Shown here one piece after another: positions 17,039 to 25,947 of a stretch of DNA of 64,000 nt. The DNA is from Legionellales bacterium (GTDB taxonomy: Bacteria > Pseudomonadota > Gammaproteobacteria > DSM-16500). The first letter of the stretch is position 1; every line of letters begins with the position of its first letter. The notes under the pieces were generated by a model. That model was not told the origin of the DNA. It did no database searches and worked only from the letters and a program-made list of their open reading frames with translations. The DNA lies in contig CANJVW010000002.1 of assembly GCA_947478495.1 (NCBI GenBank), positions 29,179 through 93,178 on the forward strand. The letters are read 5' to 3'. A program made the position numbers and the translations under genes.

Positions 17039-17089
17039 ATGAAAACTCAAGAAATTGAAATGCCTTGTTTTCCTAGAACAAAAAGGTGA
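17039..17089 (+). CDS. possible 16-residue peptide
   Basis: ATG at 17039, preceded by GCGGAGGAATAGT (strong GGAGG, six-base gap), encodes MKTQEIEMPCFPRTKR then TGA. A TATACT-like -10 lies about 50 bp upstream. The initiation signals are better than chance would suggest, but the frame is too short to test by composition. It could be a leader peptide or the stub of a lost gene. Confidence 0.3.
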   Translation: MKTQEIEMPCFPRTKR

Positions 17090-17101
17090 GATACTAGACT
17101 A

Positions 17102-17128
17102 TTGACCTTTCGCCGCCCGGGCTATAGC
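17102..17128 (+). promoter_or_regulatory. likely tRNA-Ser promoter
   Basis: TTGACC at about 17102 is followed after 15-17 bp by TATAGC/TAGCAT, just upstream of the tRNA at 17145. The spacer is GC-rich. The -35 is strong and the -10 ambiguous. Confidence 0.45.
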
Positions 17129-17144
17129 ATATCTCCTCCTGCAC

Positions 17145-17237
17145 GGAGAGGTACCGAAGCGGTCATAACGGCACCGACTCGAAATCGGATGAGGGGCGAG
17201 AGCTCCTACGTGGGTTCGAATCCCACCTTCTCCGCCA
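17145..17237 (+). tRNA. tRNA-Ser(CGA)
   Basis: Class II tRNA with a 7-bp acceptor stem (GGAGAGG with CTTCTCC), anticodon CGA at 17180-17182 reading UCG, a long variable arm, the T arm GTGGGTTCGAATCCCAC, discriminator G and encoded CCA at 17235-17237. A broken second copy of its T-arm and 3' end follows at 17302-17413. Confidence 0.93.
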
Positions 17238-17280
17238 TATTACCAAAAGCCACTCGTAGAGTGGTTTTTGGTAATATTGA
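17238..17280 (+). terminator. large hairpin directly after tRNA-Ser
   Basis: ATATTACCAAAA-GCCACTC and its complement AGTGG-TTTTTGGTAATAT form a stem of about 18 bp with a 4-nt loop, starting one base after the CCA. It could terminate or process the tRNA transcript. The left arm is not followed by a long T-run, so the role is inferred. Confidence 0.6.
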
Positions 17281-17290
17281 AATGGAATGA

Positions 17291-17413
17291 GGACCCGCGT
17301 AGTGGGTTCGACAAAATTGGCAGGATTGCCAATTTTGAACGTGCATGCTCTTTATGCACGGCCCGAAGGGTGAGCGCACACGATGTGCGCGAATCATCCC
17401 ACCTTCTCCGCCA
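17291..17413 (+). repeat. interrupted copy of the tRNA-Ser 3' end with four tandem hairpins
   Basis: GTGGGTTCGA (17302-17311) repeats the 5' half of the tRNA T arm. GAATCATCCCACCTTCTCCG plus CCA (17391-17413) repeats its 3' half and acceptor end. Between them lie four hairpins: AAAATTGGCA/TGCCAATTTT, CGTGCAT/ATGCACG, GCCC/GGGT and GCGCAC/GTGCGC. So a duplicated tRNA 3' end has been split by about 80 bp of tandem palindromes. It may be an att-like scar or a processed RNA structure. Confidence 0.75.
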
Positions 17414-17438
17414 TTATTAAGAAAAACCTCCTTTTGCT

Positions 17439-17873
17439 ATGTCAAACACTGAACATTACAGCACCCACGCCGTCATGCCCGGTTTTATCAATGCGCATAC
17501 ACACCTCGGCATGAATTTTTTTCGAGGCCTCGCCGACGATCTCGCGCTCATGGATTGGTTGAACCACCGTATTTGGCCTGCCGAAAAGAAATGGCTCGAT
17601 ACCGAATTGATTTATGATGCATCTCTCTTCGCTATGGCCGAAATGATTCGCAGTGGCACCACCTGTTTTAACGACATGTTTTTTTTCATGCATGCGACAG
17701 CGGATGCAACACTCCTTAGCGGCATGCGAGGAGCGATGAGCATTCATGTGCTCGACTTTCCGCACAACTGGGCGCAAAGTTCCGATGAATGCTTTCAAAA
17801 AGGGATCGCTTTTGATGCAAACGCTCTGATTCAAAAAGCAAAGCATTGGGGCGATAAAATCAGAGCAATGTAA
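17439..17873 (+). pseudogene. amidohydrolase fragment (MtaD/TRZ-ATZ type)
   Basis: 144 residues matching the start of the TIM barrel of 5-methylthioadenosine/S-adenosylhomocysteine deaminase-type enzymes: MPGFINAHTHLGMNFFRG holds the metal-binding H-x-H, followed by DDLALMDWLNHRIWPAE and EMIRSGTTCFNDMFF. Full enzymes have about 440 residues. Here the N-terminal beta-sandwich strand region and the C-terminal two thirds, with the remaining metal ligands, are missing, so it cannot be active. The frame ends 17 bp before a family-A palindrome, and the tRNA-derived repeat lies just upstream. I read it as an eroded gene between repeats. Confidence 0.8.
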
Positions 17874-17889
17874 CGACTTGCGTATAGAG

Positions 17890-18006
17890 GTAGGGTGGGC
17901 AAAGCGCTTTTTGCGTGCCCACCACTATCCATTCGCATCGGTAGACACAAAAAGCATGAGAATGTTATTAACTGGTGGGCACGCAAAAAGCGCTTTGCCC
18001 ACCCTG
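17890..18006. repeat. palindromic repeat, family A copy 1
   Basis: Left arm 17890-17925 begins GTAGGGTGGGCAAAGCGC and ends TGCGTGCCCACCA. The right arm 17974-18006 is its inverse. A 48-bp centre separates them. The GTAGGGTGGG ends face outward. Related copies lie at 51560-51640 and 62901-62999. Confidence 0.9.
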
Positions 18007-18014
18007 CATTTCAA

Positions 18015-18251
18015 TTAACGCTTCGGAGCGAGCGGACGCGCTGTCGTTGTATCAGCAGGCGCTGGAGTGGCTTTTGCTTCTAGCGCTTTAGATTGAATCG
18101 CCTCGTTAATGGCAGCCGGTTTTATCTTTAACCGCTGAAAGATATTGGTCTGGCTAGAGCGTATCGCCACCGGCTTCTCTTCCGGAACCACTTTCTTTTC
18201 AACAAGTTTGGGTTCGGCCTCAGGTGTGAACATTTTTCGTAAGAATGCCAT
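18015..18251 (-). CDS. small charged protein of unknown function
   Basis: 78 residues, not recognised. It starts MAFLRKMFTPEAEPKLVEKK and ends in an Ala/Pro/Thr-rich tail (TPAPADTTTARPLAPKR). There is no signal peptide or membrane segment. The start is supported by AAGGGGAG seven to eight bases before the ATG. It reads in the same direction as the histone-like gene to its right, separated by two hairpins. Confidence 0.55.
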   Translation of the reverse strand: MAFLRKMFTPEAEPKLVEKKVVPEEKPVAIRSSQTNIFQRLKIKPAAINEAIQSKALEAKATPAPADTTTARPLAPKR

Positions 18252-18342
18252 AATCGTCTCCCCTTGTATTTCAATTCTCTATTGAATATAGCCGAGAAAT
18301 AGCGATTGTCAAATGGGGGTATATTTTGGCGGGGGACTGTCT

Positions 18343-18400
18343 GGTGGAGGCTAGCCTCGGCCTCCACCCTACTTTAGCTAACTGACTTAAAAGTTAAGTC
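18343..18400. terminator. two hairpins between the histone-like gene and the 78-residue ORF
   Basis: GGTGGAGGC/GCCTCCACC (18343-18368) is a 9-bp stem with an 8-nt loop. GACTTA/TAAGTC (18384-18400) follows. Both lie within 70 bp downstream of the histone-like gene stop and probably end its transcript. Confidence 0.5.
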
Positions 18401-18409
18401 GGGATAGAT

Positions 18410-18619
18410 TTACTTCTTAGCGGCTTTACGCTTAGCAGGCTTTTTCTTTGCAGCGACTTTCTTTTTTGCTGCAGGTTTTTTCACGGCTTTTTTCACTGTT
18501 TTTTTAACAGCTTTCTTAACAACCTTCCCTGTCTTGGGGGCAGGCTTTTTCTTTGCAACAACTTTCTTTTTTGCTGCAGGTTTTTTCTTTGCAACAACTT
18601 TCTTTTTTGCAACTGGCAT
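18410..18619 (-). CDS. histone H1-like lysine-rich DNA-binding protein
   Basis: 69 residues, composed almost wholly of Lys, Ala, Val and Pro in short repeats (AKKKPAAKKKVVAKKKP, KKAVKKTVKKAVKKPAAKKK). This is the composition of bacterial histone H1 homologues (Hc1/Hc2-type and AlgP-tail-like proteins), which bind DNA without sequence specificity and, in Chlamydia and Coxiella, accompany nucleoid condensation in the dormant cell form. There is no globular domain. AAGGGAAG lies eight bases upstream of the ATG. Assignment is by composition, so the cellular role is inferred. Confidence 0.8.
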   Translation of the reverse strand: MPVAKKKVVAKKKPAAKKKVVAKKKPAPKTGKVVKKAVKKTVKKAVKKPAAKKKVAAKKKPAKRKAAKK

Positions 18620-18755
18620 AGTTATCTTCCCTTTTAACAGTTTAAATAATCAACTCGAATATAACAAATAATTTTAAATGTGCATAGAGCTTTTTTACTT
18701 AACACCTACGAGGGTTATTACTACAGCCCAAAATAGATGTTTTCTCACAGCGTAT

Positions 18756-18784
18756 TTGATAAATTTTCCATCATCTGGTATAGT
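18756..18784 (+). promoter_or_regulatory. sigma-70 promoter for the unknown membrane protein
   Basis: TTGATA (18756-18761), a 17-bp spacer and TATAGT (18779-18784). Transcription would start near 18791. This rules out the in-frame ATG at 18737 and fits the start at 18815. Confidence 0.65.
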
Positions 18785-18814
18785 TTGCGCACCTTAATCA
18801 CACAGAGAGGCAAT

Positions 18815-20308
18815 ATGGCTCTATCCGGCGCCAGCAAACCATCTGATACAGCCAACAATTCGTATGATCTATTAATCGCTCTTCAAGAAGCCGACGCCCT
18901 ATCTGGTGAGGCTAAACAAAAAAAAGAAGCGATCGCCTACAGCGTATGGACAGATCACAAAGATAAGCCCTCTTATGGAGATCAGCTCATTGCACGATAC
19001 GCCCTTAGTATCGTATTGCGTCTTGATCCACCCAGCTATCAAGATGATGAGGCAGTCAATCAATACGGTTGGCTCACCAGCTCTCGTTTATTCATAACAC
19101 GTATTCAGCGTGAAGCAATATATATCCCATACCCTCTTATCCCATCGTCGGGCGCTACGGCGGGGACCTCTTTTCAGTGGCTACAGTTCTCTTACTTTCC
19201 TGAAGCCCTGATGATTCTTATCCGAGCCATTAAGCGTGGAAAATATGATGTTGAATTCTGGGGTGCCATCACTAATGCGATCGCATGGGGTGGGGTCAAT
19301 GTGATTGTCATGTTTTGTTTTCCAGGTGCTGGGTTCTATAATGCACTTTTCAATCTCTCGTTGTTCGTGTTTGATATTATTCATGATGCTTGGCGGGATC
19401 AACAAAAGATTTGGAACGCTGAAGCACTAGAACGCAGCAATAATGATACCAGCTATGATGAAGAACAGAAAGAAATAATCAGGAAGTGTGTCGCAAGTGC
19501 ATACGCCAATCGGAACTGGAACGCAATGGTGGCTGTTGGTATTGCTGTTGGAATGTTTATCTTTTTTATGCCTTATCTCATCCCATCATTCACGCTGATG
19601 TCGGTCGCTTCACTTCAGTTTGCGGGCGCCTCTTTGGCTGTTATATTTGGCACTATTTTGGGTGGATTTGGTTTCCGTCTTTATATGAAATCAAAGCTCA
19701 TCTGGAGTGAATGCATTCGATTGTTTCACAGCGGCGATCGCTGGCATCAACTGGAAGTGCTATCGGAGCTCATACTGGCCGGCGCCTGGATCGCGCACGG
19801 TGGATTATTTAGCGCAGCCGTGCTCGCGACCAGCAGCCCTATTTTATTTTTATTTTATCTCCCCTTATCCTTATTTTTAGCCTTTATAAGCATTAGAGCT
19901 GTGGTTTCATCGGTCAAGTCTTTCATACCTGATAGCACAGCAAAACCGGCGTCAATACCACAAGAATACAGTAAAAAAAATTTTTTGGGTCAATTACAAT
20001 TAAGCAGAGAATCATCAAACGCCTTAAGAGAATCATCAAACGCCTTAAATGAAAGAGAAGAGTTAGAAAGTCTCGATCAGATCGGAGAGTACTGCATGAC
20101 CCACTTCGATGAGAAAGGCGCGCGCGACCTGCTCATTGAGATGTCAGAAGCAGTTCACGAAAAAAAAGGAAACGTGTTTCTCGATAGATGCATGAACTGG
20201 AGACCTTCAAATTCTCGATTTTTTTCAGCAAGCGGCTGCAGTAATAAGGTGACAACTCAAGGGGATGCGGAAACTGATAGCATTAAAAGAGCTTCTTGTC
20301 CTCGCTAG
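18815..20308 (+). CDS. multi-pass membrane protein of unknown function
   Basis: 497 residues, not recognised. The soluble N-terminal 110 residues include [20 protein letters not shown]. Hydrophobic segments follow at about 150-185 (two), 235-285 (two) and 325-365 (one or two). The C-terminal cytoplasmic-looking tail contains a tandem [14 protein letters not shown] (a 24-bp DNA repeat near 20006-20055) and a Cys-containing end. GAGAGGC precedes the chosen ATG. Isolation between housekeeping genes, its own promoter and lack of a known family fit a lineage-specific or effector-like membrane protein. It overlaps glmM tail to tail by 4 bp. Confidence 0.65.
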   Translation: MALSGASKPSDTANNSYDLLIALQEADALSGEAKQKKEAIAYSVWTDHKDKPSYGDQLIARYALSIVLRLDPPSYQDDEAVNQYGWLTSSRLFITRIQREAIYIPYPLIPSSGATAGTSFQWLQFSYFPEALMILIRAIKRGKYDVEFWGAITNAIAWGGVNVIVMFCFPGAGFYNALFNLSLFVFDIIHDAWRDQQKIWNAEALERSNNDTSYDEEQKEIIRKCVASAYANRNWNAMVAVGIAVGMFIFFMPYLIPSFTLMSVASLQFAGASLAVIFGTILGGFGFRLYMKSKLIWSECIRLFHSGDRWHQLEVLSELILAGAWIAHGGLFSAAVLATSSPILFLFYLPLSLFLAFISIRAVVSSVKSFIPDSTAKPASIPQEYSKKNFLGQLQLSRESSNALRESSNALNEREELESLDQIGEYCMTHFDEKGARDLLIEMSEAVHEKKGNVFLDRCMNWRPSNSRFFSASGCSNKVTTQGDAETDSIKRASCPR

Positions 20309-21660
20309 GTGATTTCTTGCTTCAGTATTGCCACCAGCTCATCAGCAAGACAGGCGATATCATTTTGGTCGCGCCCTTCAACCATCACGCGCACCAACGG
20401 CTCCGTTCCTGAATAACGCACTAAAACGCGACCATGGTCGCCCAACTGTTTTTCAGCAGACTGGATAGCAAACTGAATGCGAGCATTATTGAGATCGATC
20501 GTCGATGCGATAGGTACGTTAACAAGCACTTGAGGGTATTTCTTAAAATCAGACTGAAGATCGACCAGTGGTTTGTTCTCGTATCGCATAATGGATAGGA
20601 TTTGCAAAGCAGTGATAATGGCATCACCGGTTGTGATTGCATCGGAACAAATGATATGGCCCGATGGTTCGCCGCCCAAACACCATTTTTGTCGTTGCAA
20701 TTCTGCAATAATATGACGATCACCGACCGCTGTTCGCATAAAAGGAATAGACAAACTACCTAACAGATGCTCAAGGGCCATATTAGACATCACGGTTCCG
20801 ACAACACCGCCTTTTAGTGTCCCACTCTCTTTTCGATACTTTGCAATCAGATAAATAAGAGCGTCGCCATCTAATATATGGCCGGCCGCGTCGACCATGA
20901 TCAAGCGATCTCCATCTCCATCCAGCGCAATCCCCAAATCGGCTTTTTCGAGCAGCACGCGCGCTTGCAATGCATCCAGATGGGTTGCGCCACAATGCAA
21001 GTTAATATTCAAACCATTGGGCTCTACGCCTATCTCAATGACGTCAGCACCGAGCTCACGAAACACGCTGGGTGCGACATGATAGGCAGCACCATTCGCG
21101 CAATCAATTACAATTTTTAATCCATTGAAGCTGATATCGGAAGAGACCATGCTTTTACAAAATTCAATATAACGCCCCGGCGCATCTTCCAAGCGAATTG
21201 CTTTACCTAAATAAGCGGAATCCACCGTCACCATCTCGTGTTGCAACTCCTCTTCAATGGCAATCTCCATCTCATCCGGCAATTTCGTACCAAGATTCGA
21301 AAAAAACTTAATGCCATTGTCATGGTAGGGATTATGTGATGCGCTGATGACAATACCCGCTTTAGCGCGCAGAGTACGTGTGAGGTAAGCGATTGCAGGG
21401 GTTGGCATAGGACCTAATAAATGAATATCCATACCTGCTGCAGACAGTCCCGCTTCGAGTGCAGACTCAAACATATACCCTGAGATACGCGTATCCTTTC
21501 CAATCAGGACTTTCCCTGTTCCGTGAAAACGCGCCAACACACGGCCCACCGCCCAACCCAATTTCAACACAAACTCAGGATTAATGGGCGCGCGGCCCAC
21601 CAGGCCGCGAATACCATCAGTGCCAAAATATCGGCGTTTTTTCTGAGAGTGCTCAGACAT
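20305..21660 (-). CDS. glmM: phosphoglucosamine mutase
   Basis: 451 residues. It converts glucosamine-6-phosphate to glucosamine-1-phosphate for peptidoglycan and LPS precursors. [11 protein letters not shown] opens the protein, [19 protein letters not shown] holds the phosphoserine near residue 104, and the metal loop is LDGDGDR. GEPSGH and the phosphate-binding [16 protein letters not shown] close it. The ATG at 21660 (MSEHSQKK) overlaps the ftsH stop by 8 bp, implying coupling. The ftsH-glmM order is the enterobacterial one, but without folP between them. Confidence 0.96.
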   Translation of the reverse strand: MSEHSQKKRRYFGTDGIRGLVGRAPINPEFVLKLGWAVGRVLARFHGTGKVLIGKDTRISGYMFESALEAGLSAAGMDIHLLGPMPTPAIAYLTRTLRAKAGIVISASHNPYHDNGIKFFSNLGTKLPDEMEIAIEEELQHEMVTVDSAYLGKAIRLEDAPGRYIEFCKSMVSSDISFNGLKIVIDCANGAAYHVAPSVFRELGADVIEIGVEPNGLNINLHCGATHLDALQARVLLEKADLGIALDGDGDRLIMVDAAGHILDGDALIYLIAKYRKESGTLKGGVVGTVMSNMALEHLLGSLSIPFMRTAVGDRHIIAELQRQKWCLGGEPSGHIICSDAITTGDAIITALQILSIMRYENKPLVDLQSDFKKYPQVLVNVPIASTIDLNNARIQFAIQSAEKQLGDHGRVLVRYSGTEPLVRVMVEGRDQNDIACLADELVAILKQEIT

Positions 21661-23563
21661 GATTTTTATCATCAGATGCATCATGAGGTGATTTTTTATC
21701 GGTGACGACAGCAATCTCAGGACCGACTGGATGATCATTCCAACCGACTGGCTCGCGAGGAGGTAAGCCTTTCATGATATCGTTGATTTGGTCAAAATCA
21801 ATGGTTTCATATTTCATGAGCGCATCCGCCATGGCATGAAGTTCTACCACATGCTCTTTAAGAATTTTTTCAGCGCGTTGATAATTGACATCGATAATAT
21901 GTCTCACTTCTTGATCGATGATGCCAGACGTACTTTCAGAAACTTCCTTATGACGTCCAACTGAATGTCCCAAAAAGACTTCTTGCTCGTCTTCGCCAAA
22001 TGTCAAGGGACCGAGCTTTGTCGACAGTCCCCATTTGGTGACCATGTTCCGTGCTAATTCGGTTGCTTTTTGAATATCATTGGATGCGCCCGTTGTCACT
22101 TTATCTTCGCCAAAAATAAGCTCTTCTGCGATGCGTCCACCAAACAACGTCGCGATTTTGCTTTGCAAATATTCACGCGTATGGCTATAGCGATCATGAT
22201 CAGGCAAAAAGAGTGTTACGCCTAGCGCGCGCCCGCGGGGAATAATCGTCACCTTGTGAACAGGATCATGCGCGGGAACGATCAAACCCACGATCGCATG
22301 CCCTGACTCATGATACGCTGTCAGCTTCTTTTCTGATTCACTCATTACCATCGAGCGTCGCTCGGTACCCATAATGACTTTGTCTTTCGCTTTTTCAAAG
22401 TCTTGCATGTCCACTGTTTTTTTGTTTGCACGCGCTGCAAACAACGCCGCTTCATTAACGATGTTCGCTAAATCCGCCCCTGAAAATCCAGGCGTACCCC
22501 GCGCAATCACCCCAGGTACCACATCATGCCCGAGAGGCACCTTACGCATATGGACACGGATAATTTGTTCGCGACCTCGGATATCGGGTAACCCAACAAC
22601 CACTTGACGGTCAAAGCGTCCGGGACGCAATAAGGCGTTATCCAATACATCGGGACGGTTGGTCGCCGCAATCACGATCACTCCTTCATTGCCTTGGAAG
22701 CCATCCATCTCAACTAATAATTGGTTGAGTGTTTGTTCGCGCTCATCATGACCGCCCCCCAACCCTGCACCACGATGACGACCCACCGCATCGATTTCAT
22801 CGATAAAGATAATGCAAGGCGCTTGTTTTTTTGCCTGCTCAAACATATCGCGCACACGAGACGCGCCCACACCCACAAACATCTCAACAAAGTCTGATCC
22901 AGCAATCGTAAAGAAAGGAACCTTGGCTTCGCCGGCAACCGCTTTCGCTAGCAATGTTTTACCTGTTCCAGGAGGGCCCACCAATAAAACGCCCTGTGGG
23001 ATCTTGCCACCTAACTTTTGAAATTTTCCGGGATCTCGCAAGAAATCAACGAGCTCCTTCACCTCTTCCTTAGCTTCCTCGCAACCCGCCACATCGACAA
23101 AAGTGATGTTCACTTGATCTTCGCCTAGTAAACGCGCTCGGCTACGACCAAAGGACATCGCACCGCCTCGACCACCGCCGGTTTGTTGGCGCAACACATA
23201 GATCCAGATGGCGAATAAAACAATCCAGGGCAATAAATTGAGAAGATGCATCAAAACACCCGGTTGCTCAGGCGGGCGTCCCTTAACGATCACCCCTTTA
23301 TCGACGAGATCTTTTAAGATAGACGCATCAGCCGGTGCGGGCAAATAAGTCGAAAAGGTTTTGTTATTTTGCATGACACCCGTGACGTCTTGTTGATCCG
23401 TGATGGTGACTGAGCCAACATTACCTTGCTTCACTTCATTCACAAAAGCAGAGTATGTCATTTTTGAATCGGCTTCGTGTTTTGGGCCGAATAGGTTGAA
23501 CACGGAAACAAGCACAACACCTGCCACCATCCACAATAGTACTGTTTTGATCGTATCGTTCAC
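21653..23563 (-). CDS. ftsH: ATP-dependent zinc metalloprotease FtsH
   Basis: 636 residues. Membrane-anchored AAA+ protease that degrades misassembled membrane proteins and unstable regulators. Two membrane segments (about 7-25 and 105-123) flank a periplasmic loop. GPPGTGKT is Walker [18 protein letters not shown]alker [21 protein letters not shown] the second region of homology, and [12 protein letters not shown] the zinc site HExGH. It lies 31 bp downstream of rlmE, as in E. coli. Confidence 0.98.
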   Translation of the reverse strand: MNDTIKTVLLWMVAGVVLVSVFNLFGPKHEADSKMTYSAFVNEVKQGNVGSVTITDQQDVTGVMQNNKTFSTYLPAPADASILKDLVDKGVIVKGRPPEQPGVLMHLLNLLPWIVLFAIWIYVLRQQTGGGRGGAMSFGRSRARLLGEDQVNITFVDVAGCEEAKEEVKELVDFLRDPGKFQKLGGKIPQGVLLVGPPGTGKTLLAKAVAGEAKVPFFTIAGSDFVEMFVGVGASRVRDMFEQAKKQAPCIIFIDEIDAVGRHRGAGLGGGHDEREQTLNQLLVEMDGFQGNEGVIVIAATNRPDVLDNALLRPGRFDRQVVVGLPDIRGREQIIRVHMRKVPLGHDVVPGVIARGTPGFSGADLANIVNEAALFAARANKKTVDMQDFEKAKDKVIMGTERRSMVMSESEKKLTAYHESGHAIVGLIVPAHDPVHKVTIIPRGRALGVTLFLPDHDRYSHTREYLQSKIATLFGGRIAEELIFGEDKVTTGASNDIQKATELARNMVTKWGLSTKLGPLTFGEDEQEVFLGHSVGRHKEVSESTSGIIDQEVRHIIDVNYQRAEKILKEHVVELHAMADALMKYETIDFDQINDIMKGLPPREPVGWNDHPVGPEIAVVTDKKSPHDASDDKNHV

Positions 23564-23594
23564 GCGGTTACCTCTTAGGTCTGCTCATAGAGCA

Positions 23595-24236
23595 TCATAC
23601 AGGAAGTTCTTTCTTTAAAACAACCTGCGCTAAAATATACACTTCATTTGAACGGCTTCGCGATGCTTTAGGCTTCCGAATAACCACTCGCTTGAAATGA
23701 GATCGAACTTGCATCAAAAAATCATCAAATCCCACGCCCTGAAAAGCCTTGACTAAAAACCCCCCCTCCGAAGCATTCAGTAGACGAACTGCCAGCTCAA
23801 GCGACAGCTCAGCCAAGCCCATCGCACGGGGTAAATCAACACTTTCCATGCCGCTCATATTAGGCGCCATATCAGAAAGCACCCAATGAACCGGTTTATC
23901 ATCAATCACACGCAATAATGTCTCAAGGACGGCTTCATCATTAAAATCACCTTGAATAAAATCGACACCCGCAATAGGCAGCATGGGTAATATATCGAGC
24001 GCTATCACACGTCCCTTTCGTCCGATTTGCTTAACAACAAATTCAGACCAGCTACCAGGGGCTGCGCCCAAATCAATCACGGTCATGCCGGTCTTAAACA
24101 GCTTATCTCGCTGATGCATTTCTTGAAGCTTATAGACAGCGCGGGATCGCCAGCCTTCGAGTTGCGCACGTTTAACATACTCATCCGAGAAATGCTCACG
24201 TAACCAACGACGACTGCTACTGCTTTTGTCGACCAT
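23595..24236 (-). CDS. rlmE: 23S rRNA 2'-O-ribose U2552 methyltransferase
   Basis: 213 residues. RlmE (FtsJ/RrmJ) methylates U2552 late in 50S assembly. Catalytic-tetrad regions are visible: [16 protein letters not shown] (Lys), [10 protein letters not shown] (Asp), [10 protein letters not shown] (Lys) and SNEVYILA (Glu). The SAM site is [14 protein letters not shown]. It lies two bases downstream of greA and upstream of ftsH, in the heat-shock block; rlmE-ftsH is a classical heat-shock pair. Confidence 0.96.
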   Translation of the reverse strand: MVDKSSSSRRWLREHFSDEYVKRAQLEGWRSRAVYKLQEMHQRDKLFKTGMTVIDLGAAPGSWSEFVVKQIGRKGRVIALDILPMLPIAGVDFIQGDFNDEAVLETLLRVIDDKPVHWVLSDMAPNMSGMESVDLPRAMGLAELSLELAVRLLNASEGGFLVKAFQGVGFDDFLMQVRSHFKRVVIRKPKASRSRSNEVYILAQVVLKKELPV

Positions 24237-24238
24237 AA

Positions 24239-24718
24239 TTAAATATGTTCTACAGCAACAATCTCATATTCAATAACGCCATCCGGTGCCTGCACTGCAA
24301 TCGTATCCTCTAATGACTTGCCGATCATCGCTCGCGCAATGGGAGAGGTAATTGAAATTTTTTGAAGCTTAATATCGGCTTCATCTTCGCCGACAATTTT
24401 ATACGTCACTTGTTTTTCTGTATTAATATTTAATAATGTAACGGTCACACCAAAAATCACTTTGCCGTTGTTAGGTATCTGCAATACGTCAATGACTTGC
24501 AGATTAGATAGCTTACCATCAATATCTTTAATGCGTCCTTCGGTAAAGCTCTGTTGTTCGCGTGCCGCATGATATTCTGCATTTTCTTTTAAATCGCCGT
24601 GCGCACGCGCTCTTGCGATATCCGCCACAATGCGTGGGCGATCAACGAACTTTAAGCGCTGTAATTCATCGCGCAGCGCGCTCAAACCGAACGGCGTGAC
24701 TGGAGTGGTTAGGCTCAT
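24239..24718 (-). CDS. greA: transcription elongation factor GreA
   Basis: 159 residues. It rescues backtracked RNA polymerase by stimulating transcript cleavage. The N-terminal coiled coil includes [20 protein letters not shown] and the acidic tip [20 protein letters not shown]. The C-terminal FKBP-like domain includes PIARAMIGK and [10 protein letters not shown]. Its ATG overlaps the dnaJ stop (ATGA), so it is coupled to the chaperone operon; carAB, often found in between, is absent. Confidence 0.97.
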   Translation of the reverse strand: MSLTTPVTPFGLSALRDELQRLKFVDRPRIVADIARARAHGDLKENAEYHAAREQQSFTEGRIKDIDGKLSNLQVIDVLQIPNNGKVIFGVTVTLLNINTEKQVTYKIVGEDEADIKLQKISITSPIARAMIGKSLEDTIAVQAPDGVIEYEIVAVEHI

Positions 24719-25860
24719 ATCGTACCCTTTATCTCATCAAAAAATTTCTTAGCGCGTTTCAGCCATGAATCGGATTTAGGGTTATGCTTATTATCCTTGG
24801 ATAATGTCAAACCCAACTCTTGGATTAATTCTTTTTGTTTTGCCGTCAAATTCACAGGCGTTTCAACGACTACTTTACACATCAGATCACCTCGTGATCC
24901 CCCGTGAACCGGTGGTACGCCCATCCCTTTCAGGCGAAAGACTTTGCTCGACTGTGTTTCAGCGGGTATCTTTAATTTAATATGCCCGCTCAGAGTCGGT
25001 ACTTCCACTTCACCGCCCAACGTTGCCACCATAAAACTAATAGGCACCTCACAATGCAGATGCGTCCCTTCGCGGCCAAATAATTCATGTGGCTTAACGG
25101 TGACTTGAACATATAAGTCGCCGGATGCTGCGCCCGACTCCCCTGCTTCGCCCTCGCTACTAAGACGAATTCTATCACCCGTGTCAACACCCGCCGGTAT
25201 TTTAACGGAGAGTTTCTTAGACTTTTTAGTTCGGCCGCGCCCGTGACATGCCGCGCACGGCTCCAGAATCACCTGACCACGCCCATGACATGCAGGACAG
25301 GTTTGTTGGACAGAGAAAAATCCTTGCTGGATACGCACTTGACCGTGACCCGCGCAATCTTTACAGGTGGCAGGCTTGGAGCCTTTTCGTGCGCCGCTGC
25401 CTTTGCATTCTTCACATGCCACTTGTGTCGGGATAGTGAGTTCAATGGTTTTACCGTGAACCGCTTCAGCGAGAGTGATCTCCAGGTTATAACGCAAGTC
25501 CGAACCGCGCGCGGGACCCCCCTTATGTTGACCGCCGCCGAAAATATTGCCAAAGATATCGCCAAAATCACCGAAGATATCAGCGCCACCTCCCGCACCG
25601 CCGAAACCACCGAAACCGCCCCCTCCAAAGCCGCCTTGTTGGGATTGATGTCCAAATTGATCGTACTGGGCGCGCCGACTGCGATCAGAGAGCGCTTCAT
25701 ACGCTTCTCGCGCTTCTTTAAATTTTTCTTCTGCGGATTTATCGTCTGGATTTCGATCGGGGTGATGCTTCATCGCTAAACGACGAAAAGATTTTTTAAT
25801 TTCGTCGTCGGTCGCACTTTTCGATACGCCGAGTACTTCGTAATAATCACGTTTTGACAT
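24715..25860 (-). CDS. dnaJ: co-chaperone DnaJ
   Basis: 381 residues. Hsp40 partner that delivers substrates to DnaK and triggers its ATPase. The J domain (1-70) has HPD in [11 protein letters not shown] Gly/Phe linker (about 75-115) is followed by four zinc-finger repeats ([32 protein letters not shown]), then the C-terminal substrate domains. It is separated from dnaK by 87 bp occupied largely by a palindromic repeat. Confidence 0.98.
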   Translation of the reverse strand: MSKRDYYEVLGVSKSATDDEIKKSFRRLAMKHHPDRNPDDKSAEEKFKEAREAYEALSDRSRRAQYDQFGHQSQQGGFGGGGFGGFGGAGGGADIFGDFGDIFGNIFGGGQHKGGPARGSDLRYNLEITLAEAVHGKTIELTIPTQVACEECKGSGARKGSKPATCKDCAGHGQVRIQQGFFSVQQTCPACHGRGQVILEPCAACHGRGRTKKSKKLSVKIPAGVDTGDRIRLSSEGEAGESGAASGDLYVQVTVKPHELFGREGTHLHCEVPISFMVATLGGEVEVPTLSGHIKLKIPAETQSSKVFRLKGMGVPPVHGGSRGDLMCKVVVETPVNLTAKQKELIQELGLTLSKDNKHNPKSDSWLKRAKKFFDEIKGTI

Positions 25861-25878
25861 ACTTCTCTTCTGTAATTG

Positions 25879-25930
25879 AAATGTAGGGTGGATTAGACGC
25901 GCCTTTTGCGTCGTAATCCACCCTACATTT
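25879..25930. repeat. palindromic repeat, family B copy 1
   Basis: AAATGTAGGGTGGATTA plus GACGC pair with GCGTC and TAATCCACCCTACATTT around a 7-nt loop, an almost perfect 52-bp hairpin between dnaK and dnaJ. It could attenuate or stabilise the dnaK-dnaJ transcript. Other copies lie at 35909-36016 and 61546-61592. Confidence 0.9.
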
Positions 25931-25947
25931 AATGCAAAGCAATCCTA

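Noticed and set aside
17102..17290. 62-codon plus-strand frame across the tRNA-Ser gene
   Set aside because: It runs through the tRNA, T arm and hairpin. No separate start signal supports it.
17145..17413. Classical attL/attR of an integrated island at tRNA-Ser
   Set aside because: Only about 65 bp lies between the tRNA end and the second copy, the copy is interrupted, and no integrase gene is near.
18737..18814. Upstream ATG for the 497-residue membrane protein
   Set aside because: It precedes the TTGATA/TATAGT promoter, and the ATG at 18815 has GAGAGGC at the right distance.
25243..25779. 178-codon plus-strand frame
   Set aside because: Antisense to the Gly-rich and Cys-rich part of dnaJ; composition is an artefact of those repeats.
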